A DNA stretch of 36,183 nucleotides from Brugia malayi. Its lineage: Eukaryota > Nematoda > Chromadorea > Rhabditida > Onchocercidae. Position numbers and translations under genes: made by a program. The notes beneath the pieces were generated by a model. It saw only the letters and a program-made list of their open reading frames with translations, made no database searches and was not told where the DNA came from. The stretch lies in contig NW_025062326.1 of NCBI RefSeq assembly GCF_000002995.4, forward strand, positions 1-36,183, given 5' to 3'. This document shows, piece after piece, positions 23,601-35,799 of this stretch. Each line of letters opens with the position of its first letter. The stretch's first letter is position 1.

Positions 23601-24929
23601 AAACTTGCATTATTATTTTCAGATTCCATTTTTTTGTTAAAATTGAAAAAAGAAAAACATATTTTTTGCTTTCATAACATCGCCTCAATATGATAATATC
23701 ATTATCACTGATAATAATAGAGAAATTTATTTATTTATTTATTTTGATAAAATAAAAGGAATATTTATGCTAAAGAAATAAAAATGGTGCAATTTTCAGA
23801 ATTAGAATTGAAATAATTATTACATTCATTAGATTCATTTTAAAATTTGCTTTGCTTTTAATTTTTTTTTTTTAAATTTCATCAATGATAGGATAATAAA
23901 ATGGAAATTATTTTATTATCAAACAAATTTCATCGATATTTCATCTAAACTTGTAAATATCGCAATAACATAAAATATTTCTTGAAAATTTCCTTTTTTC
24001 TTTCTTTTTTTCCTTGCAATTTCATTTCTTTTGCAAATCATAAAATAAAGATTTTTAAAAAAAAAAAAAAAAAAATATTCAAAAATTATTTTTAATTAAA
24101 TTATTTGGGAAAAAAAAATTTTTTTGCCATTTATTAAAATTTAATTGGAATGATTAAAATTTGAAATGTTTAAAAAAAGAATTCTATCATTTAATAAACT
24201 TCCATTGTTTCCTTTTTTCTAAATATTTAAAATTTTTAATTAAAATGCAATAGAATAGTAAATTTATTAATAATTTATCAAATAATTAATAAATTTTGCT
24301 CATCTATTCATATTTATAAATTATAGAATTTAATTTTTTATAAATTTTATATAAGAATTAATTTAATACAAAATTTAATATTTCGTTTTTTTTTTTTAAA
24401 AAAAAAAAAAGACAAAAACAAGACTTTGCAATTATACTAACTTTTTTTTTTTTAAATAAAATCAATTAAAAATGTTTAAAAAGTAAAAAAGCAAAAACAA
24501 AAAGACGAAAAAAGAATTATCACTAAAAGAATTTATTTCCTTTCTAAATTAATGTTTAAAAATTTTAATTTTAATTTTATAATTATATTAAATAGCAAAT
24601 ATAGTTTAACTTTTGACAGATTAATTTATGAGTTAACTAATAATTTTATAAATATTTTATACATAAACAACAACAACAAAAAAAAAAAAAAAGGAAACAA
24701 ATAAATAACAAAATAATTATTATAATATTTTAGTTTTAAATGAGTTAAAAAAAAAAAAAACAATATTTCAATTTTATTTTTCTTCCTTTTTTTTTGTTTT
24801 CTTTTGATATTTATCTCAAAATTTATTATCATTTATCATTTAGCTGTCAAATTCAAAATAATCACTTATCATTTAACAAATTATTATTATCATAAATGCT
24901 TGTCATAAATGAAGAATATAATATATGCA
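23601..24929. other. AT-rich region without genes
   Basis: Poly-A/T-rich; nothing supported apart from low-complexity strings. Confidence 0.5.
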
Positions 24930-25485
24930 TATATTAATTCCAATTATCATTTCTAATTCTATTTCAATTCTAATTTCATTTTTTCATTTTATATCTAAAT
25001 TTAAATTTTATCATATCATATCTCTTATCATGTCTTATCTCGCATATATTAATTCCAATTATCATTTCTGATTTTATTTCAATCCCAATTCCATTTTTCA
25101 TTTTATATCTAAATTTAATTTTATCATATCATATCTCTTATCATGTCTTATCTCGCATATATTAATTCCAATTATCATTTCTGATTTTATTTCAATCCCA
25201 ATTCCATTTTTTCATTTTATATCTAAATTTAAATTTATCATATCATATCTTATCTCGCATATATTAATTCCAATTATCATTTCTGATTTTATTTCAATCC
25301 CAATTCCATTTTTTCATTTTATATCTAAATTTAAATTTTATCATATCATATCTCTTATCATGTCTTATCTCGCATATATTAATTCCAGTTATCATTTCTG
25401 ATTTTATTTCAATCCCAATTCCATTTTTCATTTTATATCTAAATTTAAATTTTATCATATCATATCTCTTATCATATCTTATTTC
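24930..25485. repeat. ~115-bp tandem array, 5 copies
   Basis: ATTAATTCCAATTATCATTT starts units near 24932, 25048, 25161, 25263 and 25378 (spacing 116, 113, 102, 115). Each unit ends with TCATATCATATCTCTTATCA, partly deleted in the short copy. No unit is open over its length. Confidence 0.95.
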
Positions 25486-25691
25486 TTTTCTCTTTCCTTT
25501 TTCTTATTTTATTTTATTTTCTTCATAAAGTGCATTAACATTTTATTTGCTTAGTAATTTATATATAAAAATGAAAAAAGCATTTCATATATATGTAATC
25601 TTTTTTTTTCTTTTAAAATAAAAAGAACCAGTTTGATATTAGGTTAGTTTTTTTTAAAAAAAAAAACAAAAAAAAATTTATTACTAGAAGA

Positions 25692-25727
25692 GAATGAGAA
25701 AGAGAGAGAGAGAGAGAGAGAGAGAAG
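25692..25727. repeat. GA microsatellite
   Basis: About 36 bases of GA dinucleotides. Confidence 0.9.
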
Positions 25728-26009
25728 AACTAGTTGAAATAAAGCTGGTCATTTTTTTTTTTTTTAAATTCTTCATGAAAATAGTTGAAATATTTTATTT
25801 GTTAACAATTCTACCGCAATACTATTTAACAATTCCGTTGTAATACTATTTAAATGACAACTATTATCATTTATATTTCAAATAAATTTGTTTATTTTAT
25901 TTTTTTTCGCCCTTTATTGTTTATTTGTTTATTTTTGTTTCTTTTTCATTCATTTTTTTTTTTTTGAAAAGAAAAAATTTTGTTTTTACCTTTAATAATT
26001 ATATATTTA

Positions 26010-27010
26010 TTAATTAATAATTCTTTTTTTTTTTGTTTTAATATTATATAGATAAAATATAAATAATTTTTAATTAGTATTTTATTTTAATTACTAGTAA
26101 TAAATATTGTTATCAATTAATACTTCTTTTTTCTTTTAGTATTATATAGATAAAATATAAATAAGTTTTTTAATTAGTATTTTATTTTAATTACTAATAA
26201 TAAATATTGTTATCAATTAATACTTTCTTTTTTCTTTAGTATTATATAGATAAAATACAAATAAGTATTTTTAATTAGTATTTTATTTTAATTACTAGTA
26301 ATAAATATTGTTATCAATTAATACTTCTTTTTCTTTAGTATTTATAGATAAAATATAATAAGTTTTTTAATTAGTATTTTATTTAATTACTAATAATAAA
26401 TATTGTTATCAATTAATACTTATTTTTTCTTTTAGTATTATATAGATAAAATACAAATAAGTATTTTTAATTAGTATTTTATTTTAATTACTAGTAATAA
26501 ATATTGTTATCAATTAATACTTCTTTTTTTTTTTAGTATTATATAGATAAAATACAAATAAGTATTTTAATTAGTATTTTATTTTAATTACTAGTAATAA
26601 ATATTGTTATCAATAATACTTCTTTTTTTCTTTTAGTATTATATAGATAAAATACAAATAAGTATTTTAATTAGTATTTTATTTTAATTACTAGTAATAA
26701 ATATTGTTATCAATAATACTTCTTTTTTCTTTAGTATTATATAGATAAAATACAAATAAGTATTTTAATTAGTATTTTATTTTAATTACTAGTAATAAAT
26801 ATTGTTATCAATTAATACTTCTTTTTTCTTTTAGTATTATATAGATAAAATACAAATAAGTATTTTTAATTAGTATTTTATTTAATTACTAGTAATAAAT
26901 ATTGTTATCAATTAATACTTCTTTTTTTCTTTAGTATTATATAGATAAAATATAAATAAGTATTTTTTTTTTAATTAGTAATTATTAGTAATAAATATTG
27001 TTATTATTTT
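26010..27010. repeat. ~100-bp tandem array, 10 copies
   Basis: The block TATTATATAGATAAAATA recurs near 26042, 26142, 26240, 26338, 26435, 26537, 26637, 26735, 26836 and 26934. Each unit also carries TTAATTAGTATTTTATTTTA, TTACTAGTAATAAATATTGT and a variable T run. Copy length varies through the T run and small deletions. Confidence 0.95.
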
Positions 27011-27479
27011 TCATTTCTTTTTTTTCTTCCTTTTTTATTTTATTGTTTTTTTAATTATTTTATTGTTTTTGGTATTTTTTGATATTCTAATTCTATACAA
27101 TATGCGTATATTTTAAAAAAAAAAAAAAAAAAGATTAGAATTTTTATAGAAAGTAAAAAAAAAAATGTATAAAAATTTAAAAAAAAATATGTATTTTTTA
27201 AATTTATTTTATAAATAGAATATATTACAAAACAGAAATGTAAGTCTTAAATAAAAGAATAAATTATTTTGATTTTATAAATGGAATATAATTAATAATT
27301 TATAACTTAAAATAATTGAATTTACTTCCTTTTTGCAATTTTTTTTTGCAAATATGTAAGTAAAATATGTATTATTTAAGACTTTTTTTTTTTTTTTTAA
27401 GACTTATAATCACTTAACTAAAATTTATTTTAGAATATAATTAATTAAATGTAAGATCTTTGCATTTTTGGTTTAATTG
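27011..27479. other. AT-rich region without genes
   Basis: Homopolymer-rich linker between two repeat blocks. Confidence 0.5.
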
Positions 27480-27960
27480 GAAAATTTTTGTATATTATAC
27501 AAATATATAAATTATATTTTATCAATTATTGTATTATTTATATTTATATTAATTATTGTACTATATTATATTAATTATTGCATTATATTGTATTAATTAT
27601 CATATTACATTCATATTGTATTAATTACTGCATTATATTATATTAATTATTATATTGTATTAATTATTGTATTACATTATATTAATTAATTATTATATTA
27701 TATTAATTATTTAGTATATTATATTATATCAATTATTGCATTATATTATATTAATTATTATATTGTATTAATTATTGTATTATATTATTGTATTAATTAA
27801 TTATTATATTATATTAATTATTAGTATATTATATTATATCAATTATTGCATTATATTATATTAATTATTATATTGTATTAATTATTGTATTATATTATAT
27901 TAATTATTTAGTATATTATATTAATTATTGTATTATATTTGTATTAATATTATATTATAT
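27480..27960. repeat. ATTATATTAATT degenerate array
   Basis: ATATTAATTATTGTATTA-type strings nearly without G or C. A longer block, beginning TATCAATTATTGCATTATAT, occurs twice (near 27725 and 27836). Confidence 0.85.
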
Positions 27961-28109
27961 ATATTTCAAATAAGAGACAAATTATTTTGTCAACATAATT
28001 TATACAGCTTTTTAATACGAAAAAAAAAAGAGAGAGGGAGAAATATTTAGATTGTGAACAAAGAGACAGGTGACAACTTTGTTTGCATTGTTTCATTAAA
28101 TCTCTTATT

Positions 28110-28149
28110 CTATGACTCTCTCTCTCTCTCCCTCTCTCTCTTTCTCTTT
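28110..28149. repeat. CT microsatellite
   Basis: CTCTCTCTCTCTCTCCCTCT-type tract. Confidence 0.9.
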
Positions 28150-29160
28150 TTTATCTTCACTCTTTCTATGTGCAAATATTATAAAAATTTTTTTTTTATT
28201 TCCTTGAAATTAAAGCCTAAGAATTTACCAAATTATTTTATATACAAAATGAAATAATTATTTTATTCCATAAATTTTAAAGTCAATAAAATTTCAAATA
28301 AATTTTTTGAACTAAAAAAAAGAGAAAACAAACAAACAAAAAAAAAAAAAAAGAAAAAATAAATAATTTTATATGTTAAAATTATTGCAATCAATTTATT
28401 CTCAAAATGTATTAAACAATCAAAAAAAAAAAAAAAATTTTTTTTTTCTTCTTATTTTAATAAAATTTAAAATAATAAATTTTACATTTTACATTTATAT
28501 GCATGAATTAATAACAGAAATTTATTCAAAATTCATTTTATTATTTATTAAATACTTTAATAAATTTTTACATAATCATAATTTTATAATTTAACTAACA
28601 TTAAAGTAATAAAGCAAAAAAAAAAATCGATAAATCATTATTTTACTTTTTAAAAATAAGTTATTACCTAAGATTAATTAATTATTACTGCTATTAGTAA
28701 TTTTTCTTCAAATAAAATAAATATTTTAAATTATAATTGGTGAAAAAAAAATTATGAAAAAGAAAAAGGTAAATAAATGTAAATAAAGCTATTTTAAATC
28801 TATAGATGTAAAAAATTTTTCTGACTTTTTACTAGTTTTAAAAAAAAGAAAATCTAATTATTACAAAAAATTTAAGTCCAATATTGCTATGTTCATTAGT
28901 GCCTTTTTTTTTTTTGCTAAACCGGTTTTCAATAATCCGGAATTACGAACAAGTAACACAGTAACAAATTGTAGCATTTAAACTAGTTTAATAAAATTTT
29001 TTTTTTTTTCTTTTGTTAGCAATAAGCAAAATAACAAAGAAAACCAATTTTTTCTTTTCTTTTCTTTTTAATTTAAATAATGCAAATTTTTAATTATTTA
29101 CTAATTGTTCGTAATTATTTGCCTAAAAAAAAATTGACAGTTACTATTACCATTTTACAG
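28150..29160. other. AT-rich region without genes
   Basis: Poly-A/T sequence. A short GC-richer patch at about 28918-28960 has AAACCGGTTT and ATCCGGAAT, but no gene or RNA could be supported. Confidence 0.5.
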
Positions 29161-29166
29161 CTATTA

Positions 29167-29169
29167 TTA

Positions 29170-29217
<48 letters not shown>
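29167..29217. repeat. (ATT)n microsatellite
   Basis: About 17 ATT triplets. The Tyr-run open frame over it is spurious. Confidence 0.95.
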
Positions 29218-29220
<3 letters not shown>

Positions 29221-29319
29221 TATCACTGCAAAAAATTACTTTTACAATTTGTAAAAGAGTATTTAAAAAAAAAGTCAATTGGATTAAAAAAAAAGACAAA
29301 TTTAATTTTTAATAATTGC

Positions 29320-29490
29320 TTTAATTTATTTAATAATCGAATATTTATTTACTTTTAATTTATTTAATCATCGAACATTTATTTACCTTTAATTTATTTA
29401 ATAATTGTTTATTTACGTTTAATTTACTCAATAATCGATTATTTACTTATCTTTAATAATTTTAATTAATAATCGACTATTTATTTACTT
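29320..29490. repeat. Degenerate ~40-bp AT repeat
   Basis: Four to five copies of ATTTATTTAATAATCGAATA-type units, with ATCGA near the middle of most. Confidence 0.7.
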
Positions 29491-30719
29491 AATTTTTTCA
29501 AAATTTTGTTGACAATAATTTTAAAATAATTTTGTTGACAATTTTAATTGCTAATTGAATGCAATATAATATAAATTATTGTTAAATTAATTTCTAAATT
29601 TATTTTACATTTATTAATTTTAGCTGTATTTATATAAATTACATCGATGCTATAATAAAATAATGAATGAATAAATTTTTGCTCAAATATTAGATTGAAT
29701 AATTAAATATTTTTTTTTTTCACAAATAAAACAAAATAAAAATTTTTATCAACCAAAATAATAGATTTATTATTGTGATAAAAAAAAAAAAAAAAAGGAA
29801 AGAAAAACTTTTAGTACTAATAATGAAATAAAAATGATTTGATGACATTATAATTTTATGATTGTAACCCTAATATTGTCATTGAAATTGAGGTTAAACA
29901 TTAAATATCATTATAAATTGAATTAAAATTAATTTAAATACATTAAATTTAAATTAATTTAAACTTCATTCATTCATTTTTCAATCACTTGTTTTTATTT
30001 AACAAATAAATATAAATAAATAAATAAACCTCTCTCCCTATCTCTCTCTCTCTCTTTCTCTCTCTATCTCTCTCTACCTCTCTCTTTAAAAAAAGAAAGA
30101 GAGAAGAGATATGATGAAAAAAAAAAAAAAAAAAAACAGAAATATTTTAGATAAAAAATTTCAAAATTAGATACAAAATAAATAATTATCAAAACTTTTA
30201 TAACTAACATTTATTTATTTATTTTTTTCTTAAATTTTAATTTTATATATTATTACTAATAGTCGTTATATTCAATTTTTTTTCATTTATTATTTTAAAT
30301 AGTAATATTAATTAATTAATTAATTAGTAAATAATAAATTAAAATAATGCTAGTATATGCTTTAAGAAATTCAACATTTTGAAATAAAAAAAAAAAAAAA
30401 GAAAATAACTCTAAGATTTCTTTTTTGTTTTATTTTATTTTATTTTATTTATCAAATTGATTATTAACAAAAGAATGAAAAAGAGAGAGAGAGAAGGAGA
30501 GAGAAAGAGAGAGAGAGAGAGAGAGGGAAAAAATAAGTATTCCAATTTGTTATGAATTATGATGAATTTATTATTCCAATTGATATAAAATTGATCTATT
30601 GGCCCATTTCATCGTTGATGGTTTGACCTCGATTAGTCATCACTTTTTGGTAGAGATGAATTCATCACAGATTCTCAATTATTTTAATTATTCATCGACA
30701 GCAAAATCAACAATCGTTT
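29491..30719. other. AT-rich region with CT and GA tracts
   Basis: Holds a CT tract (30030-30085) followed by GA (30097-30108), and a GA tract at 30483-30526. A GC-richer patch at 30600-30675 includes the palindrome GATGAATTCATC (30655-30666). No gene seen. Confidence 0.6.
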
Positions 30720-31062
30720 AGTTATTGTTATTGTCATTGTTGTTTGTTGTTGTTGTTGTTCGTTAACTTATTGTTATTGTTGTTCGTTAAATTATTGTTA
30801 TTGTTTATTATTGTTGTTTGTTGAATTATTGTTATTGTTTGTTATTGTTGTTCGTTATTGTTGCTTGTTATTGTTGTTTGTTATTGCTATTGTTATTGTT
30901 GCCTGTTATTGCTTGCTATTGTTACTGTTTGTTATTATTGTCCGTTATTGTTGTTGCTGTTTGTTTGTTGTTATTATTACTTGTTATTGTTGTTGTTGCA
31001 TGTTATTGTTGTTGTTGTTTTGTTGTTTGTTATTGTTGCTAGTATTGATACTGTGATATTAT
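30720..31062. repeat. TTG/TTA/TTC compound array
   Basis: ATTGTTATTGTTGTTCGTTA-type strings. On the plus strand this gives Leu/Val/Cys-rich open frames in all three phases, which is typical of triplet repeats and not of a gene. Confidence 0.9.
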
Positions 31063-31254
31063 TGTTGTTAATTTTTGTCATTTTTATTATAACTGTTATT
31101 ATTGCTATTACTGTTTGAATTAGATATCATAAAAACGGTTTGTTTATTTTCTCTCTTTTTTTCCTCCCTCCTCTTTTGTTGATAATTAGGAAGGAGAAGA
31201 GGACAAGGTCATCTTCAAAATCTTTTCATCTACTTATCTTTTCATTTCTTTTAA

Positions 31255-31325
31255 TAGCAATAATAATTATTGTAATTACAACAATAATAGCAATGACAGT
31301 AATTACAATAATAATTATTATTACA
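31255..31325. repeat. AT-rich imperfect inverted repeat
   Basis: AATAATTATTGTAATTAC and GTAATTACAATAATAATT face each other. The open frame at 31140-31388 across this area translates to Ile/Thr runs and is not taken as a gene. Confidence 0.5.
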
Positions 31326-31591
31326 ATGGGAATAAATAAATGGAGTATTTGTTTTCGAAATAGATTTCTATTAATAATATCTTATTGAAATTTTTGAAAA
31401 AACCTTGCAAAAATGATATTTTTGAATTGTAGCAAATTTTTGAGTGAAAATGAAATTATAATTGAAAGTTTATTTCAAATTATATAACAATTATTAATTG
31501 ATTTATTGATTGATCGATCGATTGATTGTAATATTTGATTAAAACATAAACAGAAAAGATAAATTGAGTGTCGGCATAATTTTCTTTTTCT

Positions 31592-31634
31592 CATTCTCTC
31601 TCTCCCTTTCTTTTCCCTCTCTCTCTCTCTTTCC
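31592..31634. repeat. CT microsatellite
   Basis: TCTCTCTCTCCCTTTC...CTCTCTCTCTCTC tract. Confidence 0.9.
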
Positions 31635-31805
31635 TTTTTTATATATTCATTTTATTTGTGTGTACTCTATCGATAGATAAGATCATGTGATAATTTCCTT
31701 AACATTATTTATTTATCATTTATCAATTTAAACTTTATCAGATAAGTTTATTATGGCGTCTAACAGTTCGGAAATTGATACGAATTAATTTTTTCCATCC
31801 CCAAT

Positions 31806-32706
31806 GATACTAATCTCTATTCTGGATACTAATCTATCTGTAGTGATATGCTTATCACTTGATCATGGATCATTCTAGATGCTAATCTATCTGTAGTGAT
31901 ATGCTTATCACTTGATCATGGATCATTCTAGATGCTAATCTATCTGTAGTGATATGCTTATCACTTGATCATGGATCATTCTAGATGCTAATCTATCTGT
32001 AGTGATATGCTTATCACTTGATCATGTATCATTCTAGATACTAATCTATCTGTAGTGATATACTTATCACTTGATCATGGATCATTCTAGATGCTAATCT
32101 ATCTGTAGTGATATGCTTATCACTTGATCATGGATCATTCTAGATGCTAATCTATCTGTAGTGATATGCTTATCACTTGATCATGGATCATTCTAGATGC
32201 TAATCTATCTGTAGTGATATACTTATCACTTGATCATGGATCATTCTAGATGCTAATCTATCTGTAGTGATATACTTATCACTTGATCATGGATCATTCT
32301 AGATGCTAATCTATCTGTAGTGATATGCTTATCACTTGATCATGGATCATTCTAGATGCTAATCTATCTGTAGTGATATGCTTATCACTTGATCATGGAT
32401 CATTCTAGATGCTAATCTATCTGTAGTGATATGCTTATCACTTGATCATGGATCATTCTAGATGCTAATCTATCTGTAGTGATATGCTTATCACTTGATC
32501 ATGTATCATTCTAGATGCTAATCTATCTGTAGTGATATGCTTATCACTTGATCATGGATCATTCTAGATGCTAATCTATCTGTAGTGATATGCTTATCAC
32601 TTGATCATGGATCATTCTAGATGCTAATCTATCTGTAGTGATATGCTTATCACTTGATCATGTATCATTCTAGTGATATACTTATCATTTGATCACAGAT
32701 CATTCT
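31806..32706. repeat. Strict 53-bp minisatellite, 16 copies, each with a stem-loop
   Basis: GTAGTGATAT recurs exactly every 53 bases from 31840 to 32635 with no indels. A diverged half unit precedes the array and another follows. Each unit holds AGTGATA-TGCT-TATCACT (7-bp inverted repeat, 4-base loop), the palindrome TGATCA, a second GGATCA and TTCTAGATGC. Substitutions are few: TGCT/TACT in the loop and TGGATCA/TGTATCA. Confidence 0.97.
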
Positions 32707-33029
32707 CTTACTATGAAATGATCTATGATCGATTTTTTCAATTAATCTTAGTGAGATTTGAATGAATGACAAGGATAATTAATTGTTGATCCGATAGTTC
32801 TGTACAGATAATTTAAATACTATAATTCTTATACATTTGTTACATTTTTCATTTAAAAAATTTTAATTTATGATTTTAATTCTGAATGTTATTGATTACG
32901 TATGTAATTTGTAATTTAAAATTTAAAATGGTGGGAAAAGATTTTGAAAATCTGTTTAATTCTAATATTTTTAATAGCAAATATATAATTTAGAAAATAT
33001 AATTTAGAATTACACAACAAAAATAATTT
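32707..33029. other. AT-rich spacer
   Basis: No gene or clear repeat between the 53-bp array and the ACGT-rich region. Confidence 0.5.
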
Positions 33030-33090
33030 ATCTATGTGTACGTTTACGTGTACGTATGCTACTATGTACACGTATACGTGTATGCATGTG
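33030..33090. other. Alternating purine-pyrimidine ACGT region with 16-bp palindrome
   Basis: TACACGTATACGTGTA at 33067-33082 is a perfect palindrome of alternating purine and pyrimidine, within a stretch of TACGTG/GTACGT strings. Such DNA can favour cruciform or Z-form structure. Confidence 0.75.
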
Positions 33091-33144
33091 AAAGTTGAAG
33101 CGAAATTTCAATTTACTACTCAAATACAGTTTGAAGGAAAGTTT

Positions 33145-33305
33145 TATAGTAACGGTATAGTACATAATTTGAAGTAATAACACGTTCGTACGCATGTATG
33201 TATGTCTTTGTGTATGTGTACGTGTGCGTGCATATGTATATAAAAAACGGTATAATACATAATTTTTTTGAAGTAACAACACGTTCGTACGCTTGTATGT
33301 GTGTC
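33145..33305. repeat. Direct duplication, ~95-bp period
   Basis: AACGGTATAGTACATAATTT (33151) and AACGGTATAATACATAATTT (33246) begin two copies that both continue to AACACGTTCGTACGC. Two unequal copies only. Confidence 0.85.
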
Positions 33306-33620
33306 ATACGTGTGCGTGTATATATATGCATGCATGTATATATACGTTGCATGTTTGTATGTTTTGTGTTTATATATGTATGTATGTATACACGTGTGAA
33401 TATACGTACGTATGCAGGCAGATGTGTGTGTATTTGTATGTATGTGTGTATGTGTGTATGTATGTATGTATGTATGTGTTAAGATGGAAGCTATATAGTG
33501 GCGCGATAATTCAAAATCAGAGATCAAGCAAATATGGATTCGAAGTGAATGTCTGTGTATGTATGTATCTATGTATGTCTGTGTATGTGTGTATGTGTAT
33601 GGATGTATGTACAATCAGTT
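33306..33620. repeat. TATG/TGTG microsatellite region
   Basis: GTATGTATGTGTGTATGTGT-type tetranucleotide tracts (about 33375-33480 and 33550-33610) separated by a non-repetitive 75-base insert. Cys/Val/Tyr-rich frames here on the plus strand, and His/Thr/Tyr-rich frames on the minus strand, are products of the repeats. Confidence 0.9.
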
Positions 33621-34537
33621 CAGATTTATATTTTTACCTATGATTGCGTGGTAGTATATATCGTTGTCAGCATTTTGACAAAATTATTCACTTGTTTACC
33701 GTGTACTTACGTGATTTACGTATTTACGTGTAACTTTTTTTTTCTACAAAATGTAAAATTATTCTCTCTTCTCGTCAATAATTGCAATATTTTTTGCATA
33801 TAATGTATAATATTATTGATATAAAAGCAAATTTTTGAAAAGTTAAATTAATTAAATTTCGATAAGTTTTAAATTATTACATAAATTTTTTTTTTACATT
33901 TAAATTTTAAAGTTAAAATTATTTAGGAAATGAATTTGTTTGTGTTTATCTTATTTGAAGTTTACATTATATGTAGTAAATCTGTGTGTAATTATAACAA
34001 AATTTTTTAATGTTTAAAATTTAAAAAAAATAGCAGAAAAAAATTTGTTAAAAAAAAAGAATTAAATTTAACAATTGTAATATATTTACAAAAAAAGAAA
34101 AATTTGCTTCATTTAAATTATCGATTCATTTCTAATTTAATTTAATTATATTAGTTTAAAAAAAAAAAAATTATTTAGTTATATTTAAAAAGTTATCAAT
34201 GAATTTATTATATAGTATAATTTGAATAATTTAATAAAATGACGTATAAAATAAATATTTAATGATTTTATAAGATTATAAATTAAATGAATTTATTTTT
34301 TAATAAATTTTTAATTATCAATTTTTTCATTTCGTTTTCATATAATCACAAATTTTCACATAAATTACATATATTTGTGTTTTCTTTTTTCTTTTTTATA
34401 TGTTCAATAATTCATAACTGAATTTTAAATTAAAGTTGATTAATGATTATTCCATAAAAATTTTATCCTCTAAATTAATTGTTAATTAAAAATCGGAGAA
34501 AAAAAAATTATTTGGAACGAATGCAAATAATATCAAA
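33621..34537. other. AT-rich region without genes
   Basis: Begins with scattered TTACGTG strings (33700-33730) and continues as poly-A/T DNA. No exon found. Confidence 0.5.
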
Positions 34538-34770
34538 TATTTTACAAATTATATTTGATTCGGGCGCAATTGTTCTTTTTTTTTATCATACGTAATTGAC
34601 GTAATTATGATTTTTTATGATATGTAATCGACGTAATTATGATTTTTTATAAATATTTTACAACTTATATTTGGTTTGAGCGCAATTATTCTTTTTTTTG
34701 TCATACGTAATTTACGTCACTACGATTTTTTACGACACGTAATTGACGTAATTGTGATTTTTTATGATAG
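34538..34770. promoter_or_regulatory. Duplicated 115-bp block with TGACGTAA/TTACGTCA sites
   Basis: ATATTTTACAA starts two blocks at 34538 and 34653. Each carries GCGCAATT, a T run, ATACGTAATT and two ACGTAATTATGATTTTTTA-type segments, about four in total. The TGACGTAA and TTACGTCA strings match CREB/ATF-type bZIP sites. A further copy, ACGTAATTGACGTAATTA, lies at 35441. Sites are seen; regulatory use is inference. Confidence 0.4.
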
Positions 34771-35797
34771 ATAATTATCTAATTTATTTGAAGTAATGGA
34801 TAAATTTGTACTGCTATTTAATCTTTCTTCCTGTTCGTCTGCTTTTGTTCATTTATTTACTTAAATACTTTAATTCAATTATTTATAAATGTACTTATAT
34901 ATTCTTGTAATATTATTTAGCAAAATTTATTTGTAATTAAAATAAATTTTATTGAAACAAAATCTTTGTTATAAATCACATTTAAAATATATTTAATTTC
35001 CCATTGATTTGATAAAAAATTCCCAGAAACGAAGTTTAAATAATTTAATTATTTAGCAAAATACTTTTTTCTATCGTTTTTTTTTTTTTTTTTTTTGTTA
35101 TCATTAATTAATTATTTATCAAAATAGTTTTGTTATAATTTCTTAAATTAGCTATTGTTTCAATTGTTTACTTAATTATAATAATTATAAACATTTAACA
35201 CTTTTAATATTTTACAAATAATATTTTTAAAATGATCAAAGGTTAAAAACATTTACTTTTCCTTTTTTTTAATTTATTTCTTTCTCGACCTAATTTTATC
35301 TGTTAAATTTGAAAATTTTATATATATATATTTTATATATATATATTTTAATTTGTATATATATGTATATATATTTTAATTTGTAATTTATATATATATT
35401 TTAATTTGAAATATTCAAACGTAAATTATGCTATTTGAACACGTAATTGACGTAATTATAAATTGAAATGTTACATATAAATATATCATAAATGTGTTAT
35501 TATTAAAATAAAAATTATTTCACATCAAATTATATTTGATTGTTATTATTTCATTTTTTTTTTTTTTTTTTTGTTGCTCTTTTCAAAAAATTCAAATTTA
35601 CATTTTTGCAATTAAAATGAGGCAAATTTAATTTTAACCAATTTGAAAAATTTAATTGTTAAAAATTTTGAAATCGTTTTTTTTTTTTCTTTTCTCTTTT
35701 TTTGCAAATATTTTAATATTTTCAGTGGTGTTAACAAATAATAGTCAAATCAAATCAGACGGAGGATATTTTCTCTCTGCTAAAATATACGAAGAAT
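34771..35797. other. AT-rich region without genes
   Basis: Includes TATATATA tracts at 35320-35400 and long T runs near 35080 and 35555. No gene seen. Confidence 0.5.
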
Positions 35798-35799
35798 AG

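Noticed and set aside
29080..29358. Frame with a long tyrosine run
   Set aside because: Product of the (ATT)n tract; flanks are low complexity.
30811..31118. Three overlapping Leu/Val/Cys-rich frames resembling membrane proteins
   Set aside because: TTG/TTA triplets keep every phase open; apparent hydrophobicity comes from the T-rich repeat.
33028..33803. His/Thr/Tyr-rich minus-strand frame of 156 codons and Cys/Val/Tyr-rich plus-strand frames
   Set aside because: Generated by TATG/CATA microsatellites; the minus-strand frame also runs across the direct duplication.
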